From assembly GCA_900766795.1 (NCBI GenBank), contig CAAFWX010000197.1, positions 1 through 8,315 on the forward strand: a DNA stretch of 8,315 bases. The letters are read 5' to 3'. A program made the translations under genes and the position numbers. The notes beneath the pieces were generated by a model that worked only from the letters and a program-made list of their open reading frames with translations, ran no database searches and was not told the DNA's origin. The stretch is from Oscillospiraceae bacterium. GTDB lineage: Bacteria; Bacillota_A; Clostridia; Oscillospirales; Ruminococcaceae. This document shows positions 6,098 to 8,315 of the stretch, piece by piece (position 1 is the first letter of the stretch; every line of letters starts with the position of its first letter).

Positions 6098-8038
6098 ATG
6101 ATTAAGGTAACACTGAAAAACGGCGAGGTAAAGGAATTTGAGGCAGCGCTCTCCGCATTTGACGCGGCAAGAGAGCTTGGGCTTGCAAAGACCGCCTGCG
6201 CTGCGGAAATCGACGGCGTTGTGTGCGACCTGAGAACCGTGATGGACAAGGACTGCACCCTAAACCTCCTCACCTTCGAGGACGAGCAGGGTCAGAGAGC
6301 CTTCAACCACACCGCTTCCCACATTCTCGCGCAGGCAGTAAAGCGCCTGTTCCCCGCAACGAAGCTTGCGATTGGCCCCGCAATCGACAACGGCTTCTAC
6401 TACGACTTCGACACCGACGAGCCTTTCACCGCAGAAACGCTCACCAAAATCGAAGCCGAAATGAAGAAGATTGTCAAGGAGAGCATAAAGCTTGAGCAGT
6501 TCACCATGGCGCCCGACGAGGCGATAAAGTTCCTCGAGGAGCAGGGCGAACCTTACAAGGTAGAGCTTTGCAGGGAGCACGCAGACAAGGGCGAGCCGAT
6601 AAGCTTCTACAAGCAGGGCGACTTCACCGACCTTTGCGCAGGTCCGCACCTCATGTCCACTTCTCCCGTTAAGGCATATAAGCTGACCTCTGTCACCGGC
6701 GCGTACTGGCGCGGCTCTGAAAAGAACAAGATGCTGACCCGTATCTACGGCACGGCATTCCCCAACAAGGACGCTCTCGCCGCTCACCTCGAGGCTCTCG
6801 AGGACGCAAAGAAGCGCGACCACAACAAGCTCGGCAGAGAGCTTGAATACTTCACCACCGTCGACTATATCGGTCAGGGTCTGCCCATACTGCTGCCCAA
6901 GGGCGCAAAGACCATTCAGATACTCCAGCGCTGGGTTGAGGACGAGGAGTACAAGCGCGGATATCTCCTTACAAAGACCCCGTTCATGGCAAAGCGCGAG
7001 CTTTACAAAATCTCCGGACACTGGGACCACTACCTTGACGGAATGTTCGTCCTCGGCGACCCCGACGACGAAACAAAGGAGTGCTTCGCGCTGCGCCCCA
7101 TGACCTGCCCGTTCCAGTATCAGGTGTTCTTAAACAGACAGCGCAGCTACCGCGACCTGCCCATGCGGCTGGGCGAAACCTCCACGCTGTTCCGTAACGA
7201 GGACAGCGGCGAAATGCACGGACTTATCCGCGTAAGGCAGTTCACCATTTCCGAGGGTCATCTCATTCTCCGCCCCGAGCAGCTTGAGGAGGAGTTCAAG
7301 GGCTGTCTGGAGCTGGCGAAGTACTGCCTCGGAACAGTAGGAATGCTGGAGGACTGCACCTTCCGCTTCTCCCAGTGGGACCCCGCAAACCCCAAGAACA
7401 AGTACGAGGGCACAGCCGAACAGTGGGAAACCGCGCAGGCTACCATGAAAACCATTCTCGACGACCTCGGCGTGGAATACACCATCGGCATTGACGAGGC
7501 TGCATTCTACGGTCCGAAGCTTGATATCCAGTACAAGAACGTATTCGGCAAGGAAGACACCATCGTTACAATCCAGATAGACATGCTTCTCGCAAAGAAG
7601 TTCGGCATGGAGTACGTTGATGTTGACGGCACCAAGAAGAATCCCTACATCATCCACCGCACCTCGCTCGGCTGCTACGAGAGAACGCTTGCTTACCTCA
7701 TCGAGAAGTACGCAGGCGCACTTCCTCTGTGGATGAGCCCCGAGCAGGTTCGTATCCTCCCCATCACCGACCGCGCAAAGGAGTACGCAGAGTCCATCTC
7801 CGCACGTCTTGAGAGCATGGGAATCCGTACCTCCGTTGACAACAGAAACGAGAAGATTGGCTACAAGATTCGTCAGGCTCAGGTTGAGAAGGTTCCCTAC
7901 TTCTTCATTGTAGGCGACCAGGAGGTCGAGAACAACACTGTTGCCCTGCGAAGCCGCAAGGAAGGCGACCTCGGCGCTTCTCCTCTCGAGGACGTTATCG
8001 CACGAATCCTTAAGGAGAACGCAGAAAAGACCAGATAA
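6098..8038 (+). CDS. thrS: Threonine--tRNA ligase (ThrRS), class II
   Basis: Cytoplasmic enzyme that activates threonine with ATP and charges tRNA-Thr, with proofreading of mischarged serine. It has 646 residues, the normal full bacterial length. Domains in order: TGS about 1-61; editing domain about 62-225 with H71/H75 (HTASH) and C180/H184 (CAGPH); class II catalytic core about 245-545; anticodon-binding domain about 548-646 (VRILPITDRAKEYAE, then a DNRNEKIGYKIR segment). The zinc/threonine site is present: C337 (RPMTCP), H388 (SEGHLI) and H520 (IIHRTSLG). Motif 2 is FRNEDSGEMHGLIRVRQF; motif 3 has R529. The active-site stretch after motif 2 (TISEGH, 383-388) and motif 3 (HRTSLGCYER) differ from the E. 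coli/Bacillus forms (TQDDAH, HRAILGSLER), so it may be a divergent ThrRS lineage, but all key ligands remain. The start has a good SD. An SseB-like gene follows after 28 bases. Confidence 0.98.
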   Translation: MIKVTLKNGEVKEFEAALSAFDAARELGLAKTACAAEIDGVVCDLRTVMDKDCTLNLLTFEDEQGQRAFNHTASHILAQAVKRLFPATKLAIGPAIDNGFYYDFDTDEPFTAETLTKIEAEMKKIVKESIKLEQFTMAPDEAIKFLEEQGEPYKVELCREHADKGEPISFYKQGDFTDLCAGPHLMSTSPVKAYKLTSVTGAYWRGSEKNKMLTRIYGTAFPNKDALAAHLEALEDAKKRDHNKLGRELEYFTTVDYIGQGLPILLPKGAKTIQILQRWVEDEEYKRGYLLTKTPFMAKRELYKISGHWDHYLDGMFVLGDPDDETKECFALRPMTCPFQYQVFLNRQRSYRDLPMRLGETSTLFRNEDSGEMHGLIRVRQFTISEGHLILRPEQLEEEFKGCLELAKYCLGTVGMLEDCTFRFSQWDPANPKNKYEGTAEQWETAQATMKTILDDLGVEYTIGIDEAAFYGPKLDIQYKNVFGKEDTIVTIQIDMLLAKKFGMEYVDVDGTKKNPYIIHRTSLGCYERTLAYLIEKYAGALPLWMSPEQVRILPITDRAKEYAESISARLESMGIRTSVDNRNEKIGYKIRQAQVEKVPYFFIVGDQEVENNTVALRSRKEGDLGASPLEDVIARILKENAEKTR

Positions 8039-8066
8039 CACTCTGACAGAAAGGCAGTAGAATACT

Positions 8067-8315
8067 ATGGCTAACGCACCCCTCACCCCCGAGCAGCTCA
8101 ATAATCTGAACAAGGCTCTTGAGCAGAGAATCCTCGAGGCAAATCAGGACAGGACCAAGACCCTGTGGAACAAGCTGCTTCCCGACCTCATGAAGACGGA
8201 GATTTTTGTTGTTGCCGAGCTTTCCGACCAGCTTGACGCAAACGGCAACCGCCTGCTCAACATTCTGATGATAAACGACAAGGACGGACACAAAATTGTG
8301 CCTTTCTTCACCTCA
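8067..8315 (+). CDS. SseB-family protein, N-terminal part (runs off the window)
   Basis: The frame is open for 83 codons from ATG 8067 to the window edge, starting MANAPLTPEQLNNLNKALEQ. An amphipathic N-terminal helix region (about 8-40) leads into TEIFVVAELSD (44-54), then a strand region and a turn (about 63-75), ending KIVPFFTS. The pattern of a hydrophobic strand, a turn with a glycine, and a closing VPFFTS matches the start of the SseB domain (named after the E. coli enhanced serine sensitivity protein SseB), whose function is poorly known. AAAGG at 8050-8054 could be the RBS, though 12 bases from the ATG is long. The 28-base gap after thrS with no terminator suggests co-transcription. 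The family call rests on a partial sequence and pattern memory. Confidence 0.7.
   Translation, partial: MANAPLTPEQLNNLNKALEQRILEANQDRTKTLWNKLLPDLMKTEIFVVAELSDQLDANGNRLLNILMINDKDGHKIVPFFTS

Noticed and set aside
6260..7030. Long - strand open frame (256 codons) inside thrS
   Set aside because: It is antisense to well-conserved ThrRS sequence, its translation resembles no family I know, and long antisense frames are expected opposite GC-rich codons with this bias.
7130..8113. Long - strand open frame (327 codons) across the thrS 3' end and the SseB-like start
   Set aside because: It overlaps two genes with clear family matches on the other strand. The protein is low-complexity Leu/Val/Gly-rich, as shadows of this codon usage are.
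1..8315. CRISPR array, insertion sequence, toxin-antitoxin or phage-defence system
   Set aside because: No regularly spaced direct repeats, no transposase or integrase, and no pair of small overlapping genes; every long coding region has a housekeeping or cell-wall identity.

Overview
The window looks like ordinary chromosome from a low-to-mid GC Gram-positive bacterium, most likely an anaerobic Clostridia/Oscillospirales-type gut Bacillota. This placement is an inference. It rests on clean TTGACA/TATAAT-type promoters, GGAG-type ribosome binding sites, strong intrinsic terminators, and a gene mix of class A penicillin-binding protein, exported GH25 lysozyme, PASTA/M23 hydrolase and SseB-family protein. 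No mobile element, CRISPR array, RNA gene or defence system was found.

Layout. Bases 1-1377 hold the 3' part of a + strand gene for a PASTA protein with two M23 (LytM-type) peptidase domains. Only the second M23 domain has the complete catalytic set. A strong terminator (1386-1431) closes it. A consensus promoter (1506-1534) overlapped by a short inverted repeat then drives a bifunctional class A penicillin-binding protein (1632-4016, +). That gene converges on an exported GH25 lysozyme-like protein (4089-5633, -), with a shared hairpin terminator between them (4036-4079). A 464-base divergent intergenic region (5634-6097) carries the lysozyme promoter, a perfect 10-bp palindrome that looks like a dispersed element, and the promoter and two-hairpin leader of thrS. 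Threonyl-tRNA synthetase follows (6098-8038, +). Twenty-eight bases later an SseB-family gene begins and runs off the window (8067-8315, +).

How the genes fit together. The first three genes form a peptidoglycan neighbourhood. One polymerises and crosslinks the wall (PBP), one is predicted to cut peptide stems or bridges (M23), and one is predicted to cut the glycan strand (GH25). Each has its own promoter or terminator, so they are neighbours rather than one operon. thrS and the SseB-like gene form a separate, probably co-transcribed unit.

Most interesting observations: (1) the thrS leader lacks a T-box but has a hairpin whose seven-base loop reads like a tRNA-Thr(UGU) anticodon loop just upstream of the Shine-Dalgarno, resembling the E. 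coli ThrRS translational operator; (2) the lysozyme has an exact 14-residue glycine-phased repeat predicted to form a beta-solenoid; (3) the first M23 domain has lost the catalytic first His of its HxH motif.
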